DNA of 64,000 bases from Streptomyces sp. KL109B (GTDB taxonomy: Bacteria > Actinomycetota > Actinomycetes > Streptomycetales > Streptomycetaceae), in NCBI RefSeq assembly GCF_030766935.1, contig NZ_JASERL010000006.1, forward strand, positions 310,001 to 374,000, read 5' to 3'. Under the pieces are notes generated by a model that saw only the letters and a program-made list of their open reading frames with translations, searched no databases and had not been told where the DNA came from. Positions within the stretch are counted from its first letter, which is position 1; every line of letters starts with the position of its first letter. Below are positions 41,027-49,761 of this stretch, piece after piece. The position numbers and the translations under genes were made by a program.

Positions 41027-42658
41027 TCAGCCCAGCGCCTTCCAGAAGGAGTCGTGGTGTTCCTTGGCGAAGTCGACGGGGCGTATGCCGCCAGGACCGG
41101 AGGCCAGGGACTGGGCGTTGAGCGCGGAGCCGGTGCCGGGCTTCCAGGGGGCGCGGCCGGTGCGCGCGAAGCCGGACCAGACGTCGATCATCGCGGCGGA
41201 CAGCGCCCGTTGGCGGGCGTCCAGCGGACGGTGTGCGGCGAGCTCGAAGAGGTACGGGAGCTCGAAGGTGTGCATGGCGCCGGCGGGGAACGACGGCTCG
41301 GGGTAGGCCGGATCGGCGTACCAGGGCGTGGGGTCGTCGGCGAACTCGTAGGTGTACGTGGGGACATGGCGGGCCAGGGCCTCGCCGGTGGCGACCGTGG
41401 CGCGGCCGTGGTCGGCATCGGTGAGCGCCGCGCCGAGGGCCAGGGCGGGGGAGCCGTCGTGTGCCCCGATGGGATATTCGGCGGCGATCGCGCGGGCCTG
41501 CTCCTCTCCGAAGTCGGCGTCGAGCCGGGTGCGGTAGTCGCGCTCGTCGAGGACGGCGTCCGGGTCGCCGGTGGACCGCCGTTTCATCAGCTCCATGTTG
41601 TAGGCGAAGGCGAGGTTCTCGTCGCGGGTGATGCCCTGCAGCACGGGCACCCTGTTGAACTCGCCACTCGCGAGGGCCTGTTGCGGCGTCCGCGGCAGCA
41701 GCGCGCCGCCGTACACGGGTCCGTAGTGCGGTCCGGTGCCGAAGGGGTGCACGAGCTGCTCGGGTGACGCCTCGCGCCAGTCGTCGATCCCGTGCGTCTC
41801 CTCGATGTCCCGCGCCGTGGCCTCGCCCTGCCGCAGCGCGTCCGCCCGATCGGCCGTCGCGTCGGCCCGCGTGCACGCGCCGCTCTGCAGGATCGCCCGG
41901 TGGAACAGTCCGGCCGAGGTGGGCGCGACCAGATGGGCGCAGGTGCTGGTGGCCCCGGCGGACTGGCCGAAGAGGGTGACGTTGCCCGGGTCGCCGCCGA
42001 ACGCCGCGGCGTTGTGCCGCACCCACCGCAGCGCCGCCTGCTGGTCGAGGAACCCGTAGTTGCCGGACTCGCCGCCCTTCTTCTCCAGGTCGGGGTGGGC
42101 GAGATAGCCCAGTGCCCCCAGCCGGTAGTTGACCGTCACGACCACGACATCGCCCTGCGCCGCGAGCCGCGCCGCGCCGTTCATGGCGCCCTCCCCGTCG
42201 GTGTGGTCGCCACCGTGCAGATAGACCATGACGGGGCGTGGCCGCGGCGAACTCGCCCTGGGTGCGGTCACGTTGACGTACAGGCAGTCCTCCGAGTCCG
42301 AGTGCGGGCCCACGGGCGGGACGAGCCCGGTCTGCGGGCACGGCGAGCCGGGCCTGGTGGCGTCCCGGACTCCGCGCCACCGGGGCGCGGGCGCGGTCGG
42401 CGCCCATCTCAGGTCACCGACGGGCGCGGCCGCGTACGGGATGCCCGCGAAGGAGCGGACCGTGCCCTCGGCCGAGCCACGTACGACCCCCTTGTCGGTC
42501 CGCACGGTCGGACCGGCGACGCCGCCCGTGGCGGTGACGGCACCGGAGGCCACGGCGTCAGAGGCCGCGGCACCAGAGGAGGTGGCCGTGACCACGAGGG
42601 CGCCGGAGACGAGCGCGACGGCGATGGCCGCGTGTGTTGTCCGCTTCAACATGCCCAT
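41027..42658 (-). CDS. Secreted type-B carboxylesterase
   Basis: The roughly 543-residue protein has a signal peptide (AAIAVALVSGALVVTATSSGAAA) and a type-B esterase fold: GIPYAAAPVGDLRW, EDCLYVNV, YLHGG oxyanion loop, the nucleophile in TLFGQSAGATSTC, and a later His-bearing HTFELPYLF region. The nucleophile elbow is GQSAG instead of the common GESAG, which is tolerated in the family. The start could be ATG 42658 or ATG 42652; no strong ribosome site decides it. Confidence 0.88.
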   Translation of the reverse strand: MGMLKRTTHAAIAVALVSGALVVTATSSGAAASDAVASGAVTATGGVAGPTVRTDKGVVRGSAEGTVRSFAGIPYAAAPVGDLRWAPTAPAPRWRGVRDATRPGSPCPQTGLVPPVGPHSDSEDCLYVNVTAPRASSPRPRPVMVYLHGGDHTDGEGAMNGAARLAAQGDVVVVTVNYRLGALGYLAHPDLEKKGGESGNYGFLDQQAALRWVRHNAAAFGGDPGNVTLFGQSAGATSTCAHLVAPTSAGLFHRAILQSGACTRADATADRADALRQGEATARDIEETHGIDDWREASPEQLVHPFGTGPHYGPVYGGALLPRTPQQALASGEFNRVPVLQGITRDENLAFAYNMELMKRRSTGDPDAVLDERDYRTRLDADFGEEQARAIAAEYPIGAHDGSPALALGAALTDADHGRATVATGEALARHVPTYTYEFADDPTPWYADPAYPEPSFPAGAMHTFELPYLFELAAHRPLDARQRALSAAMIDVWSGFARTGRAPWKPGTGSALNAQSLASGPGGIRPVDFAKEHHDSFWKALG

Positions 42659-42711
42659 CAACGTACGCAGTTGGAGACATCCTCAGTAGCCGGGTAGCCA
42701 CCACTCTCCTC

Positions 42712-42727
42712 CGGGGGATATCCCCCG
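42712..42727. promoter_or_regulatory. 16-base palindrome upstream of the GlsB-type gene
   Basis: CGGGGGATATCCCCCG is a perfect palindrome between the divergent carboxylesterase and stress membrane protein genes. It is an operator candidate; its role is unknown. Confidence 0.4.
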
Positions 42728-42816
42728 CAGTGACACTCAACCCGCGCCGACGGGACTGCGTCACCTATGCCGGGAAACACGTAAACCGACATCCGAATGC
42801 GAACAGGCAGGCAGGT

Positions 42817-43080
42817 ATGGAGATCTCCGGCATCTTCACCGCGATCGTCATCGGCATCGTCATCGGCATCCTCGGCCGACTGGTCATCCCCGGACGCCAG
42901 CGCATCGGCATCCTGTGGACGCTTCTGGTCGGCATCGTCGCGGCGCTCGTCGGCACGGCCATCGCCGGCGCCTTCGACGTCGCCGAGACCGACGGCGTCG
43001 ACTGGATCGAACTGGCCATCCAGATCGGCCTCGCCGCGCTCGGCGTGGTGGGCGTGGAGCGGCTCAAAGTCCGGCGCTGA
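42817..43080 (+). CDS. GlsB/YeaQ/YmgE-family stress membrane protein
   Basis: The 87-residue protein has three hydrophobic helices with the Transgly-assoc pattern (AIVIGIVIGILGRLVIPGRQRIGILWTLLVGIVAALVGTAIA in outline). Such proteins are induced in general stress responses, but their molecular role is unknown. AGGCAGG precedes ATG 42817; an upstream in-frame extension has no support. Confidence 0.85.
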   Translation: MEISGIFTAIVIGIVIGILGRLVIPGRQRIGILWTLLVGIVAALVGTAIAGAFDVAETDGVDWIELAIQIGLAALGVVGVERLKVRR

Positions 43081-43195
43081 GAGGTGGCACACCCGCTACG
43101 CAAAGCTCCAAAGCTCTACGTACACCTGACGTAACGTGGTAGTTCCGTAGCAGGATTCGGCTATCCTTGGTCAACGTCCAGCGGAGGAGTCGGCA

Positions 43196-43999
43196 TTGAC
43201 CAGGTCGAGTGCGCGTTCCCTCCTGCTCACGGTGCTCGGCGAGTACGTGCTGCCGCGCGACGCCCCGGTGTGGACGTCGGTGCTGCTGCGCGTGATGGAA
43301 GGACTCGGTGTCGAGGAGAAGGCGGCGCGGCAAGCGCTCAACCGGATGGCGGCGAGCGGGCTCGTCACCGCCGAGCGGTCCGGGCGGCGGGTGCGCTGGG
43401 CCCTCACCGAGCGGGGCCGGACGCTGCTGAGCGAGGGCGCCGAGCGCATATATTCCTTCGGGCGGGCGCGGGCGAGCTGGGACGGCCGCTGGCTGGTGCT
43501 CCTCGTCAGCGTCCCCGAGGCCCGGCGCGAACTGCGCCACCGGCTGCGGACCCGACTGACCTGGGTGGGCCTCGGGAGCCCGGCCCCGGGCCTGTGGGTG
43601 TGTCCGCACACCTCGCGCGAGGCGGAGGCCAAGCAGGTGGTGGAGGACCTGGGGCTCGGGCCCGAAGTGTCCTCGTTCTGCGGCCCGTTCGCGGGCATCG
43701 GCTCCGAGCGGGACATGGTGGAACAGGCGTGGCGGCTCGGTGAACTCGCCACCGAGTACGAGGAGTTCGTGCGCTCTTTCGCGGGGACCCGGGCCGAATC
43801 CGGCGAAGCCACCCTGCTGGCCCAGGTCCGCCTGGTCGACGCGTGGCGCCGCTTCCCGGCCCTCGACCCCCAACTCCCGCTGGAGTTGCTGCCGCCGCAC
43901 TGGATCGGCGTACGCGCCACGAACGTCTTCACCGAACTGCACGAGCGGTGGCACCACGAGGCGCAGGACGAGTGGGACCGATGGACCGAAGGCGGCTGA
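43196..43999 (+). CDS. PaaX-family transcriptional regulator
   Basis: The 267-residue protein has the PaaX layout: an N-terminal winged helix (RSLLLTVLGEYVLPRD through EEKAARQALNRMAASGLV, about residues 5-65), the central PaaX ferredoxin-like domain (WDGRWLVLLVSVPEARRELRHRLR) and the C-terminal helical domain. PaaX proteins repress phenylacetyl-CoA and related aromatic pathways through CoA-thioester sensing. The start is TTG with GGAGGAG upstream. It converges with the benzoyl-CoA box operon and may control it. Confidence 0.85.
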   Translation: MTRSSARSLLLTVLGEYVLPRDAPVWTSVLLRVMEGLGVEEKAARQALNRMAASGLVTAERSGRRVRWALTERGRTLLSEGAERIYSFGRARASWDGRWLVLLVSVPEARRELRHRLRTRLTWVGLGSPAPGLWVCPHTSREAEAKQVVEDLGLGPEVSSFCGPFAGIGSERDMVEQAWRLGELATEYEEFVRSFAGTRAESGEATLLAQVRLVDAWRRFPALDPQLPLELLPPHWIGVRATNVFTELHERWHHEAQDEWDRWTEGG

Positions 44000-44032
44000 C
44001 CCGCCCCGCGACCCGCCCCACCGGCCGCCCCG

Positions 44033-44890
44033 TCACCCCTCCGGCTTGAGCCGGTACACCTGCGCCGCGTTCCCCGCGAGCACCAGACCCGTCGTCGTCT
44101 CGTCGGGGCAGAGCTCCGCGATCGCGCGGGCGTTGCGCGCGATGCCGGGCACCCCGGGCCAGTCCGTACCGAAGATCATGCGGCGGGTGAGGCGGGCCCA
44201 GTCGAACTTGCCGTAGTACGTGCGCAGCCGGGACGGCGGCAGGCCGGAGAGCTCGATCCACACGTGTTCGTTGGACAGCGCCATGAACGCCGCCGCGTCG
44301 TACCACCAGCCACGCCCGCCGTGCGCGAGCGCCACGTCGAGGCGGCGGAAGTCACGCAGCACGTCGTCCAGGAAGACCGGGTCGGCGTACTTGTTGAGGG
44401 CGCCGGGGAACGTGCTGGTGCCGCAGTGCACGACGAGCGGGATCCCGGCGGACTGGCACAGCTCGTACGCGGGGTACAGGCGGCGGTCGTTGGCGGCGAC
44501 GCCCGCGTGCACCGGGTGCAGCTTGCAGGCGACCGCGCCGAGGTCGAGCTGGCGCTGGAGCTCCTCCTCGATGGGGTAGTGCAGGTGCGGGTTGACGTTG
44601 GCGATGAACTTGGCGCGGGACGGCTCGTACGAGGTGAGCGGCAGCAGGTCCTCGACCGGCTGGATGCCGGTGGTGCGCGGGCTGTACTCCGACAGCAGCA
44701 GCGCGATGTCGACGCCCTCGGCGACGAGGTGGCGGTGGAAGGCCTCGGGGTCCACCGTGTCACCGTCGTAAACGCGCGCGAGGAGGTCGTGGTCGGCGAC
44801 GCCCTGCGTCCACTCCTCGTAGCTGGGTTTCAGGGTGGACAGGCGGGCCGGGTGGAGGTGGACGTCGATCAGCGGGTAACCGTCCAGCAT
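44033..44890 (-). CDS. Amidohydrolase-2 family metal-dependent hydrolase
   Basis: The 285-residue TIM-barrel protein has the metal ligands of the family: HLH in LIDVHLHPARL, KLHPVHAG, the His in PLVVHCGTS and the Asp in IFGTDWPG. Relatives are decarboxylases or lactone hydrolases of aromatic catabolism. Its ATG overlaps the stop of the benzoate-CoA ligase gene (TGATG), so it belongs to the box operon, perhaps opening or decarboxylating a pathway intermediate. The exact reaction is unknown. Confidence 0.85.
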   Translation of the reverse strand: MLDGYPLIDVHLHPARLSTLKPSYEEWTQGVADHDLLARVYDGDTVDPEAFHRHLVAEGVDIALLLSEYSPRTTGIQPVEDLLPLTSYEPSRAKFIANVNPHLHYPIEEELQRQLDLGAVACKLHPVHAGVAANDRRLYPAYELCQSAGIPLVVHCGTSTFPGALNKYADPVFLDDVLRDFRRLDVALAHGGRGWWYDAAAFMALSNEHVWIELSGLPPSRLRTYYGKFDWARLTRRMIFGTDWPGVPGIARNARAIAELCPDETTTGLVLAGNAAQVYRLKPEG

Positions 44891-46467
44891 CAGGTCTCCT
44901 CAAAGGCGGCGGTCAGGTCGGCGGCGGCGCGCGCCCGCAGCTCCACGCGGCGGATCTTGCCGGTCGCGGTCGTCGGCAACGCCTCCGTGAACAGCACGTG
45001 CCGGGGCCGCTTGAACGAGGGAAGACCCGTGCGGCAGAACGCGATCAGCTCGGCCGCCGTGATGTCCTGCCCCGGCGTCCCGACGACGTACGCGACCGGC
45101 TTCTCCAGGCCGTCCGTGTCCGTCGCCGCGACCACCACCGCCTGCGCGACGGCGGGGTGTTCGAGCAGCCGGGCCTCGACCTCGGCCGGTGACACCCAGA
45201 TGCCACCGGCCTTGAGCATGTCCCCGGTGCGGCCGAGACACGTGTAGTAGCCGTCCTCGTCGCACACGTAGGTGTCTCCGGTGCGCAGCCACTCGCCGCG
45301 GAACACCTGCCGGGTGTCGTCGTACCGGGACCAGTAGCCGGTGGCGACGGACCGGCCGCGTACGTACAGGGTGCCTGGTGTGCCGGTGGGGGTGTCGTGG
45401 CCGTCCTCGTCGAGGATCCGCAGGTCGTAGCCGGGGACCGGGCGGCCGGTGGTGCCGGGGCGGATGGCTCCCGGAGCGTTCGACAGGAAGATGTGCAGGG
45501 TCTCCGTCATGCCGATGCCGTCGAGGATGTCGATCCCGAAGTGCTCGCTCCAGCGGTGCTGCAGCGCGGCGGGCAGTGCCTCGCCCGCCGAGGCCGCCCG
45601 CCGCACACCCGCGAGCGCGTCGCCCGGCAGCCCGGCGCGGAGCATGTGCGCGAAGAAGGTGGGCCCCGCGAAGAACAGCGTCGCCCCGTACGCGCGAGCC
45701 CGCGCGGTCAGCAACTCCGGCCTGGACGGCTCCGGTTCGAGGACGCTCGCCGCGCCGACCGCGAGCGGAAAGAGCACCGAGTTCCCGAGCCCGTACGCGA
45801 AGAACGCCTTCGCCGCCGACAGACACCGGTCGTCGGGCCCGATGCCCAGGACCCGCGCCGCGTACGTCTCGCAGACCTCGGGGACCGCGCCGTGCCGGTG
45901 CATCGCGGCCTTGGGGGAGCCGGTGGTGCCGGAGGTGTAGAGCCAGAAGGCGGGGGAGTCGGCCGTGGTCGTGTACGTGTCGGTGGTGGCCGGGTGTGCC
46001 GCCACCAACTCCCTTATTCCGTGCACCGGTTGGCCGCCGGTGAAGGCGTCAGAAGTGACGTCGGATGCGGCGAGCACACCTCGCAGCTCGGGCGCCTGAG
46101 CCACCGCCTTGTCGGCCACGGACACGTACGCGGAACTCACCGCGAGGAACGCGGCCCGCGCGTCCCGCAGCAGCTCGCCCAGGTCGCCCGCGTGCAGCAT
46201 CGTCGACACCGGCACCGGTATCGCCCCGACCCGAAGCGCCGCAAGGAACACGGTGACGAAGTCGGGGGAGTCGGCCATGAACAGCAGCACGCGCTGCTCG
46301 GGGCGCAGGCCGACGGCGCGAAGCCCGGTCGCCGTGCGGCACACCCGGTCGTGGAGTTCCGCGTACGTGAACTCCCCGGCGGGGCCGGTCAGCGCGAGCC
46401 GGTCACCGTCGCCGTCGTCGATCCTGCGGTCGAGCAGATAGCGGCACGCGTTGAAGGGCTCGCTCAT
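44890..46467 (-). CDS. bclA: Benzoate-CoA ligase
   Basis: The 525-residue ANL-family enzyme activates benzoate with ATP and CoA. The P-loop WLYTSGTTGSPKAAMHRH, the GIGMTETLHIFLSN motif and the C-terminal RTGDMLKAGGIWVSPAEVE hinge and GKIRRVELR catalytic lysine are all present. YGLGNSVLFPLAVGA and MTETLHIFLSN are closer to benzoate/4-hydroxybenzoate CoA ligases than to general acyl-CoA synthetases. It lies 34 bases after boxB and is coupled to the amidohydrolase gene. Confidence 0.88.
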   Translation of the reverse strand: MSEPFNACRYLLDRRIDDGDGDRLALTGPAGEFTYAELHDRVCRTATGLRAVGLRPEQRVLLFMADSPDFVTVFLAALRVGAIPVPVSTMLHAGDLGELLRDARAAFLAVSSAYVSVADKAVAQAPELRGVLAASDVTSDAFTGGQPVHGIRELVAAHPATTDTYTTTADSPAFWLYTSGTTGSPKAAMHRHGAVPEVCETYAARVLGIGPDDRCLSAAKAFFAYGLGNSVLFPLAVGAASVLEPEPSRPELLTARARAYGATLFFAGPTFFAHMLRAGLPGDALAGVRRAASAGEALPAALQHRWSEHFGIDILDGIGMTETLHIFLSNAPGAIRPGTTGRPVPGYDLRILDEDGHDTPTGTPGTLYVRGRSVATGYWSRYDDTRQVFRGEWLRTGDTYVCDEDGYYTCLGRTGDMLKAGGIWVSPAEVEARLLEHPAVAQAVVVAATDTDGLEKPVAYVVGTPGQDITAAELIAFCRTGLPSFKRPRHVLFTEALPTTATGKIRRVELRARAAADLTAAFEET

Positions 46468-46501
46468 GGTCCCCTCCTCGGAACGTCGGGCCAGGCGGTC
46501 G

Positions 46502-47920
46502 TCAGGCCAAGTGGACGTACTCGTAGTCGAACGGCTTGCCGTTGATGCCCTGGCGGGGTGGCGCGATCCAGGAGGCGATCCGGCCGGGCTCGTGCACGGG
46601 CCGCATCAGCGAGCGGATGTACGTCTTGTCCACCTCGGTCGGCAGCCACGCGTCCTGCGCGTCCTCCCACGCCCCGGGCGCGAGCACCGTGCCGTCAGGC
46701 GCCGCCTCGACCCCGGCGAAGGCACCCACCCGCCGGTTGAACGCGACGTGCGGGAGGTAGAGCCGCCGGTCGATCCCGGCCTCCTCCAGGAGCCGGTTCC
46801 AGCGGGTCAGGCCGCTGTGGCAGTCGCGGATGTACTCGCGGCGCAGATCGGTGTTGAGGCCGACGAGCGCCGCCACCTCCCGCTGCCCGAACGCGCCCTC
46901 CACCAGCGCGTCCACCAGGTACGAGTCGTCGGTCAGCGCGTGGTCGTCCTTGCGGCGCTCCTCCGCCCAGCGGCCCTTGAGGCCGGAGGTGTAGTAGTTG
47001 GCGACGTTCGTCGACGTCTCTGAACCGAAGAGGTCGAGCGAGACCGAGTAGTGGAAGTTGATGTACTTCTGGATGACATCGAGGGGGATGCCGCCGCGGG
47101 CCGTCACGTCGTCGGTGTCGTGCTCGCGCATCAGCTCCGCCGTGCGCAGCACCACCCGGTCGATGCCGGTGGTGCCGACGAACATGTGATGCGCCTCTTC
47201 CTTCAGCATGAACTCGCAGGTACGTGACAGCGGGTCGAAGGCCGACTCTTTGAGCGTGCCCAACTGGTATTTGCCGTCGCGGTCGGTGAAGTACGTGAAC
47301 ATGAAGAAGGACAGCCAGTCAGGTGTCTCCTCGTTGAACGCGCCCAGGATGCGCGGCGAGTCGTCGCTCCCCGAGTTCCGGTGCAGCAGCTCCTCGGCCT
47401 CCTCGCGGCCCTCCCGGCCGAAGTAGGCGTGCAGCAGATACACCATCGCCCACAGATGCCGCCCCTCCTCGACATTCACCTGGAACAGATTGCGCAGGTC
47501 GTAGAGGCTGGGCGCGGTCGCCCCCAGGTTGCGCTGCTGCTCGACGCTGGCCGGTTCGGTGTCACCCTGGACGACGATGAGGCGTCGCAGATCGGCCCGG
47601 TACTCGCCGGGCACCTGCTGCCACGCCGGCTCGCCGCGGTGCGCGCCGAAGGCGATACGGCGGTCGGGTTTCGGCTCCGCGAGGAACACACCCCACCGGT
47701 AGTCCCGCATCGCGACGTGCCCGAACCGCGCCCAGCCGTCCCGGCCGACGTCTACAGCCGTCCGCAGATACACGTCGTCGGTGGGGAGGGTGGGGCCCAT
47801 GGAGTCCCACCAGGAAAGGAAGTTGGGCTGCCAGGACTCCAGGGCGCGCTGGAGGCGGCGGTCCTCGTGCAGGTCGACATTGTTGGGGATCCTGTCCGTG
47901 TAGTCGGCGGTGAGCGCCAT
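46502..47920 (-). CDS. boxB: Benzoyl-CoA 2,3-epoxidase oxygenase subunit
   Basis: The 472-residue diiron protein epoxidises benzoyl-CoA at the 2,3 position with O2. It has the expected ligand motifs: LRNLFQVNVEEGRHLWAMVYLL (Glu and ExxH), EETPDWLSFFMFTYFTDRDGKYQL, and CEFMLKEEAHHMFVG (ExxH). It also has the DLFGSETSTNVANYYTSGLKGR segment typical of BoxB. The length matches the family. The gene is 6 bases after boxC. The reductase BoxA is not in the window, so electrons must come from elsewhere. Confidence 0.92.
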   Translation of the reverse strand: MALTADYTDRIPNNVDLHEDRRLQRALESWQPNFLSWWDSMGPTLPTDDVYLRTAVDVGRDGWARFGHVAMRDYRWGVFLAEPKPDRRIAFGAHRGEPAWQQVPGEYRADLRRLIVVQGDTEPASVEQQRNLGATAPSLYDLRNLFQVNVEEGRHLWAMVYLLHAYFGREGREEAEELLHRNSGSDDSPRILGAFNEETPDWLSFFMFTYFTDRDGKYQLGTLKESAFDPLSRTCEFMLKEEAHHMFVGTTGIDRVVLRTAELMREHDTDDVTARGGIPLDVIQKYINFHYSVSLDLFGSETSTNVANYYTSGLKGRWAEERRKDDHALTDDSYLVDALVEGAFGQREVAALVGLNTDLRREYIRDCHSGLTRWNRLLEEAGIDRRLYLPHVAFNRRVGAFAGVEAAPDGTVLAPGAWEDAQDAWLPTEVDKTYIRSLMRPVHEPGRIASWIAPPRQGINGKPFDYEYVHLA

Positions 47921-47926
47921 GGTGAG

Positions 47927-49588
47927 TCACACCCGCTTCCGGTCGAATTCCGCGCGCTGTCCGGTGCCGTACCGGCGCAGGGCGCCTTCGGGGCCCGACG
48001 CGTTCGGGCGGTTGAAGATCCAGTTCTGCCAGGCGGTGAGTCGTCCGAAGATCTTCGTCTCCAGGGTCTCGGGGCCTACGAAGCGGAGGTTCGCCTCAAG
48101 ACCCGTGAGGGCGTCCGGGCTGAATCCGGCCCGCTCCTCCAGGGCGATGCGCACCTCCTCGTCCCAGTCGATGTCGTCGGGGGCGAAGGTGACGAGGCCG
48201 AGGCGTTCGGCCGCCTCGGCGTCGAGGGGGCGGCCCTCGGCGGCGCGGGCCGCCGACAGCGACTCCGGGTCCCCCAGGAAGCGGGTCCCGAGGCGGCTCA
48301 GTCCGTTGCTCATGGGGAGCGGGCCGAGGTTCATCGGGCCGACGGTGAGCGTGGCGTGCTCGGCGTCGGGGTCGATCTCCTCGAAGACACCGGCCAGGTG
48401 GAAGGAGCGGTCGGCGGCGAGCGCGACCTCCAGGAGCGTTCCCGCGAAGCAACTGCCGGGCTCGATCAGGGAGATGAGGCTGCGGCTGCTCAGGTCGAGG
48501 CGCTTGAGGGTGCGCTTCAGATAGAGGGTGATCTCGCGGGCGAGCCAGTCGTCGCCGTGGGCGAGGAGGAGTGCGTCGTGGGCGAGGACCCGGGCCGCGT
48601 CGCCACGGGTGCGAAGCACCCACGTCCCCAACTCCGGTTCGTTCGTACGCAGATCGAGGACGAGGTCGTCCAGTTCGCGGGCCAGGGCGAGCGGCCACGA
48701 GGCGTCGCCCTGTCGGTGCAGGGCGGCGAGATCGGCCGGAGCGTCGTCCCGGGGGCCGAAGAGAGTGATCTCCACGAGGCGGCGGGTACGGTCCAAGTCC
48801 GCCTGGACGTAACGGTATTCGACGCGATCCTCGGTCCGCGTCTTCTCCAGCGGCCCGAGCCGGATCCCCTCCGCCCCGCCCGTCGGACGGTCGGAGCGGG
48901 CGGCGGCCTCGGCCGCGCGGGCGGCGACCGTGGGCTCCCACTCCTTGCGCGGCACCGCCTCGTCGACAAGGCGCCAGCGCGCGGCCCGCCCGCCACCCAC
49001 GCCCTCCGCCCTCGTGGCGAAGTGGTCGGCGAGATCCCGGCGCACGTGCCGCTTGTCGACGAGCCGCGTCAGACCACCCGTACCGGGAAGCACGCCGAGC
49101 AGCGGCAGTTCGGGCAGGGACACCGTCGACGAGCGGTCGTCGACGAGGAGGATCCGCTTGCAGGCGAGCGCCAGCTCGTAACCGCCGCCGGACGCCGTGC
49201 CGTTGAGGGCGGCCAGATACGTCTGCCCCGAGTGCGCGGAGGCGTCCTCGACGGCGGCCCGTGTCTCGTTGGTGAACTTGCAGAAGTTCACCTTCCACTC
49301 GTGGCTCGACGCCGCCAGCATCCGGATGTTCGCCCCCGCGCTGAACACCTTCTCCTTGCCGCTCGTCACCACCACGGCCCGCACCATGGGGTGCTCGAAG
49401 CGCAGCCGCTGCACGGCGTCGTACAGCTCGATGTCGACGCCCAAGTCGTAGGAGTTGAGCTTGAGTTCGTAGCCGGGAGCGATCCCGCCGCGCTCCGCGA
49501 CGTCCATCGTGAGCGTGGCGACGGACTCGTCGACCTTCAGCTTCCAGTGGCGGTAGTGGCTCGGCGCGGTCCGGAACTCGACGCGCAT
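47927..49588 (-). CDS. boxC: 2,3-epoxybenzoyl-CoA dihydrolase
   Basis: The 553-residue enoyl-CoA-hydratase-type enzyme hydrolyses the epoxide and cleaves the ring to a semialdehyde-CoA plus formate. Family features include SAGANIRMLAASSHEWKVNFCKFTNETR, LAALNGTASGGGYELALAC and a second crotonase-like half (EPGSCFAGTLLEVALAADRSFHL), about double the length of a simple crotonase. ATG 49588 with GAGGGG 7 bases upstream is preferred over the longer reading. It is the first gene of the box operon, divergent from an aldehyde dehydrogenase. Confidence 0.92.
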   Translation of the reverse strand: MRVEFRTAPSHYRHWKLKVDESVATLTMDVAERGGIAPGYELKLNSYDLGVDIELYDAVQRLRFEHPMVRAVVVTSGKEKVFSAGANIRMLAASSHEWKVNFCKFTNETRAAVEDASAHSGQTYLAALNGTASGGGYELALACKRILLVDDRSSTVSLPELPLLGVLPGTGGLTRLVDKRHVRRDLADHFATRAEGVGGGRAARWRLVDEAVPRKEWEPTVAARAAEAAARSDRPTGGAEGIRLGPLEKTRTEDRVEYRYVQADLDRTRRLVEITLFGPRDDAPADLAALHRQGDASWPLALARELDDLVLDLRTNEPELGTWVLRTRGDAARVLAHDALLLAHGDDWLAREITLYLKRTLKRLDLSSRSLISLIEPGSCFAGTLLEVALAADRSFHLAGVFEEIDPDAEHATLTVGPMNLGPLPMSNGLSRLGTRFLGDPESLSAARAAEGRPLDAEAAERLGLVTFAPDDIDWDEEVRIALEERAGFSPDALTGLEANLRFVGPETLETKIFGRLTAWQNWIFNRPNASGPEGALRRYGTGQRAEFDRKRV

Positions 49589-49600
49589 GGCGTGTCCCCT

Positions 49601-49628
49601 CGTCCTCGGATGAGTCGTCCTCGGATGA
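49601..49628. repeat. Short tandem repeat in the boxC leader
   Basis: CGTCCTCGGATGA occurs twice at a 15-base period, within 40 bases upstream of the boxC start in the divergent promoter region. Confidence 0.6.
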
Positions 49629-49761
49629 CACAACACTCCACGCTCGGCTGTAGGAGCGTCAATAACCCGTAGCACGTTTCCTGGGTGTCGACGGGGCCGA
49701 CGGCGGGGCCCGGGACAGGGTCGGGGCCGGGGGTCTGGACGCGTATCGGGAGGTGAAAGGT

